Assembly (NCBI GenBank): GCA_947498935.1
Contig: CANMMM010000006.1
Coordinates: 62,001 to 126,000, forward strand
Origin: an uncultured Aquimarina sp.
Lineage (GTDB): Bacteria; Bacteroidota; Bacteroidia; Flavobacteriales; Flavobacteriaceae
Length of the DNA: 64,000 nt
Direction: 5' to 3'
Both the position numbers and the translations under genes were made by a program. Positions 37,003 to 46,500 of the stretch are shown one piece after another. Positions within the stretch are counted from its first letter, which is position 1; each line of letters starts with the position of its first letter. Below the pieces are notes generated by a model. It saw nothing but the letters and a program-made list of their open reading frames with translations. It ran no database searches and was not told the DNA's origin.

Positions 37003-38628
37003 ATGGATAGTATTAGATACCTATATATAATCGCATTGCTCTTACTTATTAGCAGTTGTCAGGATGACGATGCAACCCTGAGTGCCATTACAGTACCCTC
37101 GGATTTACAAGTCACCGCAGTGGTAGAAGCAGGGCAAACAGGAAATGTAACCATTACCCCTACAGCAGCAGATGCAATGAATTTTCATGTCTTTTTTATG
37201 CCCAATAGCGATCCATCTGTAGTAACCCCCGGTACCTCTACAACCTTTCGTTATACACGATCAGGGCAATATACAGTACCCATTACAGTAGTAGCATATG
37301 GCACAGGCGGTACTGCTACCACTAAGACGATTACAGTAGCACTAGACGTGCGCTTATTTATCGATACCCAAACACTCCAGCAAATAGCAGGAGATGGGAC
37401 TAAAAGATGGGTTTGGGATCAAACCGTAGGCGGACATTTTGGAGTAGGCCCCATAACCAATGATTTCCCAGAGTTTTTTAGTGCATCAGCCAATCAGTTA
37501 AACGAATGCCTATACGACGATGTATTAGTATTTAATTATGATCAAAATGATATATATACCTTTCAATTACTCACAGGAGCAGCAGGTACCAGTTTTGTCA
37601 ATTGGGCAGAAATCACTCGGTTTTTCCCTAATGACACCCCCGCTCAGTTTGTAGACGAGTGCAGAGATATTAGTGATCAGATCGCTACCGATACCAGTTT
37701 TATCATCATCGATTCTGATCGATTAGACACCAATGGAAACCCCATCAAAGAGCTAAGTGTAGCCAATAGTACCTTATCCTATTGGTCAGGCGCTACCACA
37801 TATGACATACTAGAACTCACCTCAGAAAAATTATCACTACGTGGTATCCAAGAAGTACCTGCAGATTTTGGAGGTGGACTATTGGCGTGGTATCATACCT
37901 TTGTTCCAGAAACAGTAGCCCCAGTAGGCACACTGCCATTCGACACCCTAGTATGGGCAGATGAGTTTGATACAGCAGGATTTCCAGACCCTACGAAATG
38001 GACGTACGACATCGGCACAGGCACCAACGGGTGGGGTAATGGCGAGGCACAATCCTATACCGATAGTGCTACTAATGTAAGCGTAGTAGATGGAGTTCTA
38101 AAAATCACAGCCAGAGCCGAAAACGGAGGATACACCTCTGGAAGAATCAAAACACAAGGCCTATTTGATTTCACCTACGGAAAAGTAGCCGTACGCGCTA
38201 AATTACCATCAGGCGGCGGTACATGGCCTGCCATCTGGATGCTAGGCGCTAATATCACCGAAGTAGGATGGCCAGCCTGTGGAGAGATCGATATTATGGA
38301 ACATGTAGGCAATAATCAAGACGTCGTATCGAGTGCATTACATTTTCCAGAGAATTCAGGAGCCGATGCTATTTTTAAAGATCGTGTGCTATCAGGAGCC
38401 TCCACAGATTTCCACATCTACGAAGTCTCTTGGACCCCCGATACCATTACCTTTTCTATCGATTCAGTACCATATCATACATATGAGTATACCAATGATT
38501 TACCGTTTTACGAAAATAATTTCTTTCTACTACTCAATCTAGCAATGGGAGGTAATTTTGGAGGTACCATTGATCCATTATTTACAGAAGCTACATTAGA
38601 AATTGATTATGTGAGAGTCTATCAATAA
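37003..38628 (+). CDS. GH16 family endo-beta-glucanase lipoprotein (laminarinase-like)
   Basis: 541 aa. A lipoprotein signal (YIIALLLLISSC) is followed by a PKD-like domain (about 30-110), a middle domain of unknown type (about 120-300), and a C-terminal GH16 catalytic domain (about 310-541). The active-site signature GEIDIMEHVG supplies the nucleophile E428, D430 and the acid/base E433. Flanking GH16 features are WADEFD at the domain start, WPAIWMLG, and the end EIDYVRVYQ. EIDIME with the preceding tryptophan-rich strands fits a beta-1,3 (or 1,3-1,4) glucanase. As a surface enzyme it would cut laminarin for the SusC/SusD pair. Last gene of the operon; a REP-like element follows its stop by 6 nt. 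Confidence 0.9.
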   Translation: MDSIRYLYIIALLLLISSCQDDDATLSAITVPSDLQVTAVVEAGQTGNVTITPTAADAMNFHVFFMPNSDPSVVTPGTSTTFRYTRSGQYTVPITVVAYGTGGTATTKTITVALDVRLFIDTQTLQQIAGDGTKRWVWDQTVGGHFGVGPITNDFPEFFSASANQLNECLYDDVLVFNYDQNDIYTFQLLTGAAGTSFVNWAEITRFFPNDTPAQFVDECRDISDQIATDTSFIIIDSDRLDTNGNPIKELSVANSTLSYWSGATTYDILELTSEKLSLRGIQEVPADFGGGLLAWYHTFVPETVAPVGTLPFDTLVWADEFDTAGFPDPTKWTYDIGTGTNGWGNGEAQSYTDSATNVSVVDGVLKITARAENGGYTSGRIKTQGLFDFTYGKVAVRAKLPSGGGTWPAIWMLGANITEVGWPACGEIDIMEHVGNNQDVVSSALHFPENSGADAIFKDRVLSGASTDFHIYEVSWTPDTITFSIDSVPYHTYEYTNDLPFYENNFFLLLNLAMGGNFGGTIDPLFTEATLEIDYVRVYQ

Positions 38629-38634
38629 GTAGTA

Positions 38635-38723
38635 GGGCGTTACCCCAAGGGTCGGGCTATCCGCTGTATCTTTTTTGGTTTTTAAAGGAAACCAAAAAAG
38701 GATGCCGCTGCTATCCCTAACGC
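38635..38723 (+). repeat. REP-like palindromic element, copy E
   Basis: Conserved ends (TTACCCCAAGGG variant) with a type-2 inner arm, CTTTTTTGGTTT / AAACCAAAAAAG, compensating on both sides relative to copy C. It follows the GH16 stop directly. Confidence 0.87.
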
Positions 38724-38789
38724 AGCAACAGCGTGCTAAAAATTAAACAGCATCTACTTGTATTGGCATATTCTACAAAAAAGAAATAA

Positions 38790-39162
38790 TTAGACTTTGA
38801 GGTGAAGGCTCTTGATTAATGAGAATAATTTTATAGTTCCATTTTTTGCCTCTGACTCTCTATAACCATCATTGAAATTAATGTGTAAAGAATCAAAGAA
38901 GTCAAACTCTAAAAATCTAAAGTCCATGACTAATAAGGGTAAAGTGTTTTTATCACCTTCACTAATGATATAAACTTTTGTGGTTTTTTGTACATAAAAT
39001 TTCATTCGTATTATCTACAGGTAATTCCACTTTGATTTTCTGAGAATGGTGCCGATAACTAAGCTTAAAATTTAAAAAAGTTTTAAATGTGGTCATTGCT
39101 TTTTTATCCACTATAGTATGCTGACCAAAAGATTTGTTTTGGTATTCCATATTCACTATCAT
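38790..39162 (-). pseudogene. Frameshifted small gene (two overlapping frames)
   Basis: On the minus strand one frame (39162-38962) begins NMEYQNKSFGQHTIVDKKAM and ends in nonsense after VELPVDNT. The frame starting at 39005 continues FYVQKTTKVYIISEGDKN to a stop at 38790. Joined, they would give about 125 aa. The switch falls within a T/A-rich stretch near 39000. Unknown family; it could also be two unrelated spurious frames. Confidence 0.35.
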
Positions 39163-39427
39163 ATATAGTATGTACAGTAGTTATAGGACTGCGGTTCTTT
39201 TTTGTTATAGTTCTGTGGATATAAGATGTACATCTACGGTATTCAGCTACTCTAATATATACAACCTGTACAGTCCTTTATGCGCTTACGGAGCGCGATA
39301 GCTCTAAATATAAACATAGTATGGGTACAAGCTACAAATTTGCACCGGCAAAAGAATTATAACCAAAGGAGCAATTAGTAGATTTAGTTTTGTTGAAGTT
39401 ATAGATGCAAACAGAAGAAAACTAATT
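39163..39427. other. Intergenic region before corA
   Basis: Contains short palindromes (for example TGCGCTTACGGAGCGCG near 39280) but no gene, terminator or known RNA I can support. Confidence 0.3.
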
Positions 39428-39435
39428 TATATTTG
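39428..39435 (+). promoter_or_regulatory. Candidate TAnnTTTG -7 box for corA
   Basis: TATATTTG matches the consensus, 16 nt before the corA ATG, implying a very short leader. No -33 TTG was found at proper spacing. Confidence 0.5.
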
Positions 39436-39451
39436 TAGTATTAGCTACATT

Positions 39452-40540
39452 ATGAAGAAAAACAAACCTGTTCTCAAAAAAAATATACGACCAAAATCGT
39501 CAAAAAGTTTAGGTAAAGCACCTGGAACAGTAGTATATATCGGTGAAAAAGAACACCTTGAAACTAAAATTGAAATTCAGGATTTTACAAAAGAGATACA
39601 TCAAGTGTCTGAGACAGATAAGGTTGAAGATATATTTACTTTCAAAGGAAATGATCGAGTTACCTGGATTAATGTAAACGGTTTAAATCATACTAATGAG
39701 ATTATTAAGATTGGTGAATTTTATGGTTTACATCCTTTAATTCTTGAAGATATCGTAAATACAGATCAACGACCTAAGATAGATGAGTACGAAAATTACA
39801 TCTTCTTAGTACTAAAAATGATGTATTTTAATAAAGAGCAGGAGTTTATTGTAGAACATATTTCTATGGTATTAGGTAAAGATTATGTTATTACATTTCA
39901 AGAATCTGACGAAGATATTTTTGATCCAGTAAGAATTAGAATGACTAATGCAAAAAGTAGAATACGTAACTCTGGAGCAGGGTATCTAGCTTATTCGTTA
40001 CTCGATGCCATTTTTGATAATTACTTTGTAGTTATTGATGGCCTTGGTGATAAAGTAGAACGATTAGAAGAAGAACTATTTAATGAAAAAGAAGGAGATA
40101 ATATTATACAAGAAATTCAATCACTTAAACGAGAAATCTTACGTATTAGAAGAAGTATTTTACCGCTCAGAGAAGTTATTGGTAGGATCGTTAAATCTGA
40201 TACGGTTTTAATCCTAGAAAAAAATAAAGATTATTATCGAGATTTGTATGACCATATCATTCATATACAAGAGAATATTGATGTATATCGTGAAATGATC
40301 TGGGGACTTATGGATATGTATATGACTACTATCAGTAATAAGATGAACGGTATTATGAAAGTACTTACTATAATCGCAACTATATTTATACCTTTAACAT
40401 TTATTGCTGGAGTATACGGAATGAACTTTGAGCATATGCCTGAACTCAAATACGAATATGGTTACTACGTGTTATTGAGTATTATGCTATTCATTTTTAT
40501 AGGATTATTGATTTTCTTTAGAAAAAAGAAGTGGCTTTGA
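39452..40540 (+). CDS. corA: Magnesium/cobalt transporter CorA
   Basis: 362 aa. A large cytoplasmic N-domain is followed by two C-terminal membrane helices (IIATIFIPLTFIAGVYG and VLLSIMLFIFIGLLIFF). The pore signature GMN lies at the end of the first helix (YGMNFEHMPE). The N-terminus is basic. CorA forms a pentameric channel for Mg2+ uptake gated by intracellular Mg2+. The C-terminus has the usual basic KKKWL end. Single gene with its own putative promoter. Confidence 0.94.
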   Translation: MKKNKPVLKKNIRPKSSKSLGKAPGTVVYIGEKEHLETKIEIQDFTKEIHQVSETDKVEDIFTFKGNDRVTWINVNGLNHTNEIIKIGEFYGLHPLILEDIVNTDQRPKIDEYENYIFLVLKMMYFNKEQEFIVEHISMVLGKDYVITFQESDEDIFDPVRIRMTNAKSRIRNSGAGYLAYSLLDAIFDNYFVVIDGLGDKVERLEEELFNEKEGDNIIQEIQSLKREILRIRRSILPLREVIGRIVKSDTVLILEKNKDYYRDLYDHIIHIQENIDVYREMIWGLMDMYMTTISNKMNGIMKVLTIIATIFIPLTFIAGVYGMNFEHMPELKYEYGYYVLLSIMLFIFIGLLIFFRKKKWL

Positions 40541-40808
40541 TTATTAAATAGGTGTTTATGATTAATTTTTTGTTTGATATATCTATAATATTATGCAGAG
40601 AAGGAATGAGTAGTTGATTACGAACTATAGATAAGATTATGAAATCGACGCATCGGTGTTGTCTTACAGTAGAGAGTACTAAATCACTATAAGGTGCTGT
40701 TATGAATAAGGGAATTGATAAAATGGTAGATGAAGAAAACAGAAAAAATAAAAATAGCTAACAATTTTATGTCGTAGTGCATTAAAACCAAAAATAGAGA
40801 GTATATCA

Positions 40809-41558
40809 ATGAATCAAAAAAATTCAAATATTGCAGTGTTAATTGATGGAGATAATATTCCATCTGCCCAAGTAAAGGAAATGATGGAAGAAATTACCAA
40901 ATACGGAAACCCAACCATTAAAAGAATTTATGGAGATTGGACAAGACCAGGGTTGACAAAATGGAAAAATTTACTCTTAGAAAATGCCATAACACCTATC
41001 CAACAATACGGCTACACAAAAGGTAAAAATGCTACTGATTCTGCAATGATAATTGATGCTATGGATATATTATATAGCGGAAAAGTCAATGGATTTTGTT
41101 TGGTTTCTAGCGATAGTGATTTTACACGATTAGCGACAAGGCTTCGAGAAGCAGGCATGCAAGTAATTGGAATTGGAGAAAAGAAAACACCAACCCCTTT
41201 TATAGTTGCTTGTGATAAATTCATTTACATCGAAATTTTGAAACAACAATCTGAGGATAAAATTGAAAATATAGAATCTATTAAGCCTATAATTGACAAA
41301 ATCGCTCGAAAAGAAATAAACTTAATATCTACAACGATTAGAGATTTATCAGATGAAGATGGTTGGGCTTTTCTTGGTGATGTAGGGAGTTTATTACAAA
41401 AAAAGCGACCAAATTTTGATTCTAGAAATTATGGATTTGATAAACTAACTCCACTCATAAAATCAATAAATAAATTTGAAGTTGAACAAAGAGAAAATCA
41501 AAAAAGTAGACATAAATTAATTTTTGTGAGAAACAAACCAAAACAATCTAAAAAATAA
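40809..41558 (+). CDS. NYN-domain ribonuclease-like protein with C-terminal LOTUS (OST-HTH) domain
   Basis: 249 aa. The NYN (PIN-like) domain occupies residues 1-150, with acidic residues in LIDGDNIP, TDSAMIIDAMDIL and LVSSDSDFTRLA, and IGIGEKKTPTPFIVACDKFI closing the fold. The C-terminal 80 residues (LSDEDGWAFLGDVGSLLQKK) fit an OST-HTH/LOTUS RNA-binding domain. The family (LabA/limkain-like) is thought to act on RNA; the target is unknown. Some homologues are linked to defence or RNA turnover, but there is no defence partner here. Confidence 0.85.
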   Translation: MNQKNSNIAVLIDGDNIPSAQVKEMMEEITKYGNPTIKRIYGDWTRPGLTKWKNLLLENAITPIQQYGYTKGKNATDSAMIIDAMDILYSGKVNGFCLVSSDSDFTRLATRLREAGMQVIGIGEKKTPTPFIVACDKFIYIEILKQQSEDKIENIESIKPIIDKIARKEINLISTTIRDLSDEDGWAFLGDVGSLLQKKRPNFDSRNYGFDKLTPLIKSINKFEVEQRENQKSRHKLIFVRNKPKQSKK

Positions 41559-41586
41559 ATAAGCCCCCCGCTTAGGTTGTTTCTTC

Positions 41587-41676
41587 GCGTTAGGGATAGC
41601 AGAGGAAATCCCGCAGTACCGACCTTTAGGAGGGGCGAGGAATTGGAACGGATAGCCCGACCCTTGGGGAACGCCC
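41587..41676 (-). repeat. REP-like palindromic element, copy F
   Basis: Minus-strand copy, close to copy D. The outer left arm is partly eroded (GGGCGTTCCCCAAGGG), so the GCGTTA/TAACGC stem is imperfect. It lies 28 nt downstream of the NYN gene. Confidence 0.85.
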
Positions 41677-41859
41677 AAAAAGTGTAAACTATTGTAAGAG
41701 TAAGTACCAAATCCCCCTTGTTTTTAACGTTTAATTTTGTGTTGTAAGATTTTTTTACTAAAAACACAATTATTTGTAAATCTGTACGTTAGTGTGTAGA
41801 GCTTCAAAAGAAGTACTAACCTCAATTATTTTACAATAGTTAAAAACACACACTCAACA

Positions 41860-43269
41860 ATGATTATAATACAAAAAATGATCAAGGTCTCACTGATCTT
41901 GATATGCAGCGCAATACTATTAATTTCCTGTGAAAAAGATGAAATTGCTAGCACTGCCAACAATACAGTTTCTCAAAAAATCCAAGAAAAATTATGGGCA
42001 TTAGGTGTTGACCCCTCTAATGCTAGATTGATAGAAAAAGAAGTATCTGATGGCGTAATAAGCCAAGTGGTGCAGGTAGGGGATTTGTTATTTCCATTAG
42101 ATGAGTTGTCAGAATATCCTAATTTGCAAACTACGAATGAAGGAGTGAGAGCATTTCATAATGGTAATTTAGTAGCTACATCTTATAAAAAAATAGTCAT
42201 TGTTTCTAAAGGGTTATCTGTATCTTTTTTGAATACATCTATGCAGCAGGCTATCAATGAGTACAATGCATTAGGATTGAATTTTACATTTGAATTACTA
42301 TTAGAAGAAGGTCCTGCAGATATCGTTTTTCGAGCTTCTAACTACCATGATGATGCAGGTAATCCAGTAAGTGATCCTGTAGCGAGTGCTTTGTTTCCTA
42401 AAGAGGGTAAGCCAGGAAGCTTAATAGAAGTGAATGTAAAAGCATATAATGAACGTGGCTTTTCTGAAGAAGAATGGAAGCGTTTCTTAATGCATGAAAT
42501 TGGACATGCACTAGGGTTAAGACATTCGGATTATAAGAGTAATTCAGAGACCAATACTGTGTACTATATCCCAGGTACTGGAAGCTTAGGAACAGAGACA
42601 AATTCTATAATGGTTAGTAAAAATCCACATTTTATAGCTGGATTTACACCAGATGATATTACAGCTTTTACGCATTTGTATGGGACAGCACCTACGGTAG
42701 ACCCAGAAGAACAATGCCAGCCTAATGCCATACGTTGTGATCAAAGTAAACCTTGGAAATATTACTTCTGTGGCCAATGCTACGAAAGTCCAGATCAAGC
42801 AGCAGACCAAGGGTGTAAGGATGCGATTAATTGTGTAGAAACCTCAGAAATAGATCCTTGTGCTCCTAATGCTCTAAAGTGTGATCAGAGTCAACCTTGG
42901 AAATATTATTTCTGTGGAAAATGCTATGAAAATGTACAACAAGCAGCTGATCAAGGATGTAAAGATGCAATTAGTTGCGTAGCGACTTCAGAGACGGATG
43001 TTTGTAGTCCTAATGCAGAGAAATGTGATCAGAGTAAACCATGGAAGTACTATTTCTGTGGGCAATGTTATGAAAATGCAGCACAGGCAGCTGATCAAGG
43101 ATGTAAAGATGCGATCAGTTGTGTAGCTAATGAAGAGAAATTGTGCGCTCCTAATGCAGAGAAATGCGATCAGAGTCAGCCTTGGAAGTATTATTTTTGC
43201 GGGGCATGTTATGAGAATGCACAACAAGCTATAGATAACGGTTGCCAAGAAGCGACGACTTGCTTATAA
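41860..43269 (+). CDS. M57-like (HEIGH) zinc metalloprotease lipoprotein with four Cys-rich modules
   Basis: 469 aa. The lipoprotein signal ends in ILLISC; the ATG at 41878 is an alternative start. The zinc site HEIGHALGLRH has H212, H216 and H222 as ligands and E213 as base. It is followed by YYIPGTG and the Met-turn SIM (M251). Four six-cysteine modules start at residues 286, 334, 382 and 429 with pattern CxPNAxxCDQSxPWKYYFCG, then QAxDxGCxxA and C. They are joined by acidic Ser/Thr linkers, unlike the Gly/Asn linkers of the 813 paralogue. Substrate and module role are unknown. A strong terminator follows. Confidence 0.85.
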   Translation: MIIIQKMIKVSLILICSAILLISCEKDEIASTANNTVSQKIQEKLWALGVDPSNARLIEKEVSDGVISQVVQVGDLLFPLDELSEYPNLQTTNEGVRAFHNGNLVATSYKKIVIVSKGLSVSFLNTSMQQAINEYNALGLNFTFELLLEEGPADIVFRASNYHDDAGNPVSDPVASALFPKEGKPGSLIEVNVKAYNERGFSEEEWKRFLMHEIGHALGLRHSDYKSNSETNTVYYIPGTGSLGTETNSIMVSKNPHFIAGFTPDDITAFTHLYGTAPTVDPEEQCQPNAIRCDQSKPWKYYFCGQCYESPDQAADQGCKDAINCVETSEIDPCAPNALKCDQSQPWKYYFCGKCYENVQQAADQGCKDAISCVATSETDVCSPNAEKCDQSKPWKYYFCGQCYENAAQAADQGCKDAISCVANEEKLCAPNAEKCDQSQPWKYYFCGACYENAQQAIDNGCQEATTCL

Positions 43270-43310
43270 AATAAGATTGGTTTAGCATTTAATACGGTAA
43301 TCTTTTAACG

Positions 43311-43351
43311 AAAGTCGAGTATCTGGCGTACAGATATACTCGACTTTTTTT
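43311..43351 (+). terminator. Rho-independent terminator of the second protease
   Basis: AAAGTCGAGTATCTG / CAGATATACTCGACTTT with a short loop and a T7 run, 42 nt after the stop. Confidence 0.88.
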
Positions 43352-43386
43352 ATACTCTAAATAGCGAATGCATTTTTATATTTCAT

Positions 43387-43437
43387 AAGAATTGTACTAA
43401 TAACCATACATTAATTATGGTTATTAGTACAATTCTT
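43387..43437. repeat. Perfect 22-bp inverted repeat
   Basis: AAGAATTGTACTAATAACCA plus TA at 43387-43408 pairs without mismatch with 43416-43437 around a 7-nt loop (CATTAAT). It lies between a terminator and the promoter of the next gene, with only a short T run after it. Confidence 0.85.
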
Positions 43438-43492
43438 TAGGTCGTTTATACATCCATAGTATGCATCTATATGTAATCTAAATACATTTGAC

Positions 43493-43500
43493 CATCTAAT
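43493..43500 (+). promoter_or_regulatory. Candidate TAnnTTTG -7 box for the Asp-box protein
   Basis: TACATTTG, 47 nt before the ATG at 43548. No clear -33 TTG was seen. Confidence 0.45.
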
Positions 43501-43547
43501 TCATGTATAACATATACGTATTATTAAGATAATTAAATAACCCCAAA

Positions 43548-46500
43548 ATGAACATTTTAAAAAGAGTAATACACCAAACTATCTGTTTGGGTGTACTATG
43601 CTTGGCATCTTTGCAAGCACAAGAAATTGCTACCCATACATCCCAAAAAATATATGATAGTAAAAAGGGAGCAATACTGAGCAAAAAAGAACGACAAGCT
43701 ACCAAACAATTACAACGACTTTCTTTTGATCAAATGCGATTAAAGAATCCAGTCACACAAACGATTCCGAAAAGTATACAGGAAGGAGAAAAAGCATTCG
43801 CAGCGACACTACCCGTAGGAACTACCACTAATAACAGATTAGGAAGATCGATATCCAAAAATGCAAACAACTTTTCGCAATGGAAAAATCGTGGACCTTT
43901 TAATATAGGAGGGCGTACGAGAGCTATCGCGATTGATCGTAGTAATGAAGAAATTCTTTTTGCAGGAGGGGTTACAGGAGGTTTATGGAAGTCCTATGAT
44001 ACAGGAGCTTCATGGAAGCGTATTACAGCTAATAGTGTTACCAAAAGTATTTCTACAATTGTACAAGATCCAAGAGAGGGAAAGGAAATGATATGGTACT
44101 ACGGTACAGGAGAAGGACAAACTATAGGAATAGATGCCACTGGTGGTAGTGGAGAAACACCCTATACAGGTAATGGAGTATATAAATCGACAGATGGTGG
44201 TGATACATGGAATTTATTAACAGCAACCTCAGATGATGATCCTAGCCGTATTGGAGAAATGGATTATGTGTTTGGTATTGTAGTACACCCCATTACTGGT
44301 GCATTATTTGTAGCTACGAATGCAGGAATTTTTCAATCTACAGATGAAGGGAATTCATTTTCTAAAGTATTGCCCGTTACTAATTTTAGTATTATAGAAT
44401 TAAAGGTAGCACCAACTAGTGGTCGTTTGTACGCTTCTGTAGCTAACAGAAATAGAGGAAAAGAATATGGTTGGTATACTTCTTTAGACGGAGTAACATG
44501 GGAAGAGATTACCCCAAGTGTATTAGAAAACCCTAATAGTCATGGAAGAACTATGATTGCAGTAGATCCCTCTAGAGAACATATCGTATATTTCTTTACG
44601 TTTTGGAAAGATAAATATATGAAACCTAAAAGCGGCCTAACCAATCGACTCTTTAGATACAATAGAGAAGCAACGAATGCTGATCAATGGGAGGATTTAA
44701 GTAAAAAAATCCCAGCTAAAGATCGGGTTTTAGGTATCAATAATACTACACTAAGTGGACTTAATACACAGGATGGTTATAATATGGTACTAGAAGTACA
44801 TCCTACCAATCCAGATATCGTGCTTATAGGTGGGGTGAATTTATTTCGTACCCTAGATGGTTTTAAAAGACGATTAGCCGATAGCAAAGGTGATTGGATT
44901 GGTGGTAAAAGTGGTATAGGTAATACGAATGATCCACTACGCCCACATTATCCAAATCATCATGTAGATCAGCATAATTTAGTATTCTTTAGATCGAGTC
45001 CTAATAGACTATTAAGTGCCAATGATGGAGGTGTGTTTATTACAGAAGATGTGAGTACCAATTTTACACCTAAAAGACCAATCACGTGGGCATCATTAAA
45101 TAATGGTTTTATAACTAGCCAAGCATATGGAGTGTCATTTGATCCAGAAGCTACTGATAACTATGATCTTATCGCAGGATTTCAAGATAGAGGAAGTTGG
45201 TACAGTACTTCTACGGAAGCGATAGTTCCTTGGCAAGGAATTTTACACAATGATGGAGGACATAGTGCCATCACTAATCAGGGACGTACGCACTATGCAT
45301 CTAGACAAGTAGGAGATGTGGTACGATTTGAGTATGACGAAGATGGAAACCTAATAGCGTATGGTTCTGTGCGCCCTAAAACTGGTGGTTTCTTATTTAT
45401 TACTCCTTTTATCTTAGACCCTAATAATACAAACCAAATGTATATCCCAGCAGGTGATGTAATTTATTGGAACACCAATTTAGATGAAGTACCCTTAAAT
45501 AATAAAGCAGAAACTACTACCGAGGTTAACTGGGTAAAATTAAGTAATACACAATCACCTGATTTATCTAAAATTACTGCACTAGAAATGAGTACCTATC
45601 CGATTCAGAATAGACTGTATTATGGAACGGAAACTGGAAAAATATTTCGTTTGGATCAAGCAAATATCGTAAGTTCTGAGCCAGTAGATATTGCTACAGG
45701 TAAAGGATTGCCAGAAGGCTATGTAAATAATATCAATGTAGATCCATCTGATAGTGATCGTGTGATTGTTTCTTTTTCTAATTATGGTATTCCTAGTTTA
45801 TTCTTAACGATCAATGGAGGGGAGACTTGGCAAAATATTAGTGGTAACTTAGAAGCGCATGAAGATGGATCTGGAAATGGACCTTCGGTAAGAGGAAGCG
45901 CGTTTTTAGGAGCATCTATTCAAGATGACCAACTACCTAGTAGACAACTAGTATATGTAGCGACCAGTACTGGATTATACTATACGAATAAATTAAGAGG
46001 TACTAAAACACGTTGGATACGCGAAAATTTAAGAATTGGTAATACAGTAGTATCACAAGTAAGAACTAGAAAAGATGGTTTTATAGCCGTGGCTACACAT
46101 GGTAGCGGAATTTATAGTGCTAAATTGCCTATTGGAGTACCACTACCTACTAACACGCTAAAGAGAGATACATCTGTAACACTAGAGGATATAACGATAA
46201 CCAAAGGAGAATTAACGGATGATACTGTAACTATAGATATTGATGGAATCTTTTATCAATCAAAAGGAAAACAGGTACAAGTTTCAGTAAAATCAGATGA
46301 TGAACAAGTAGTATCAGTTCGTGTAGAAGGCAATCAATTATTGATCCAAGGAATTAATACAGGAACAACTAGAGTAGTAGTACGCGGAATGTATGGAGAA
46401 GAAGAAATTTATGCAGGATTTACAGTGCAGGTTGTTTATCCAAGTATATATACACAACAAACAGAGCCATTAGAAACAGATTTTGTGACATTTGTTTCTC

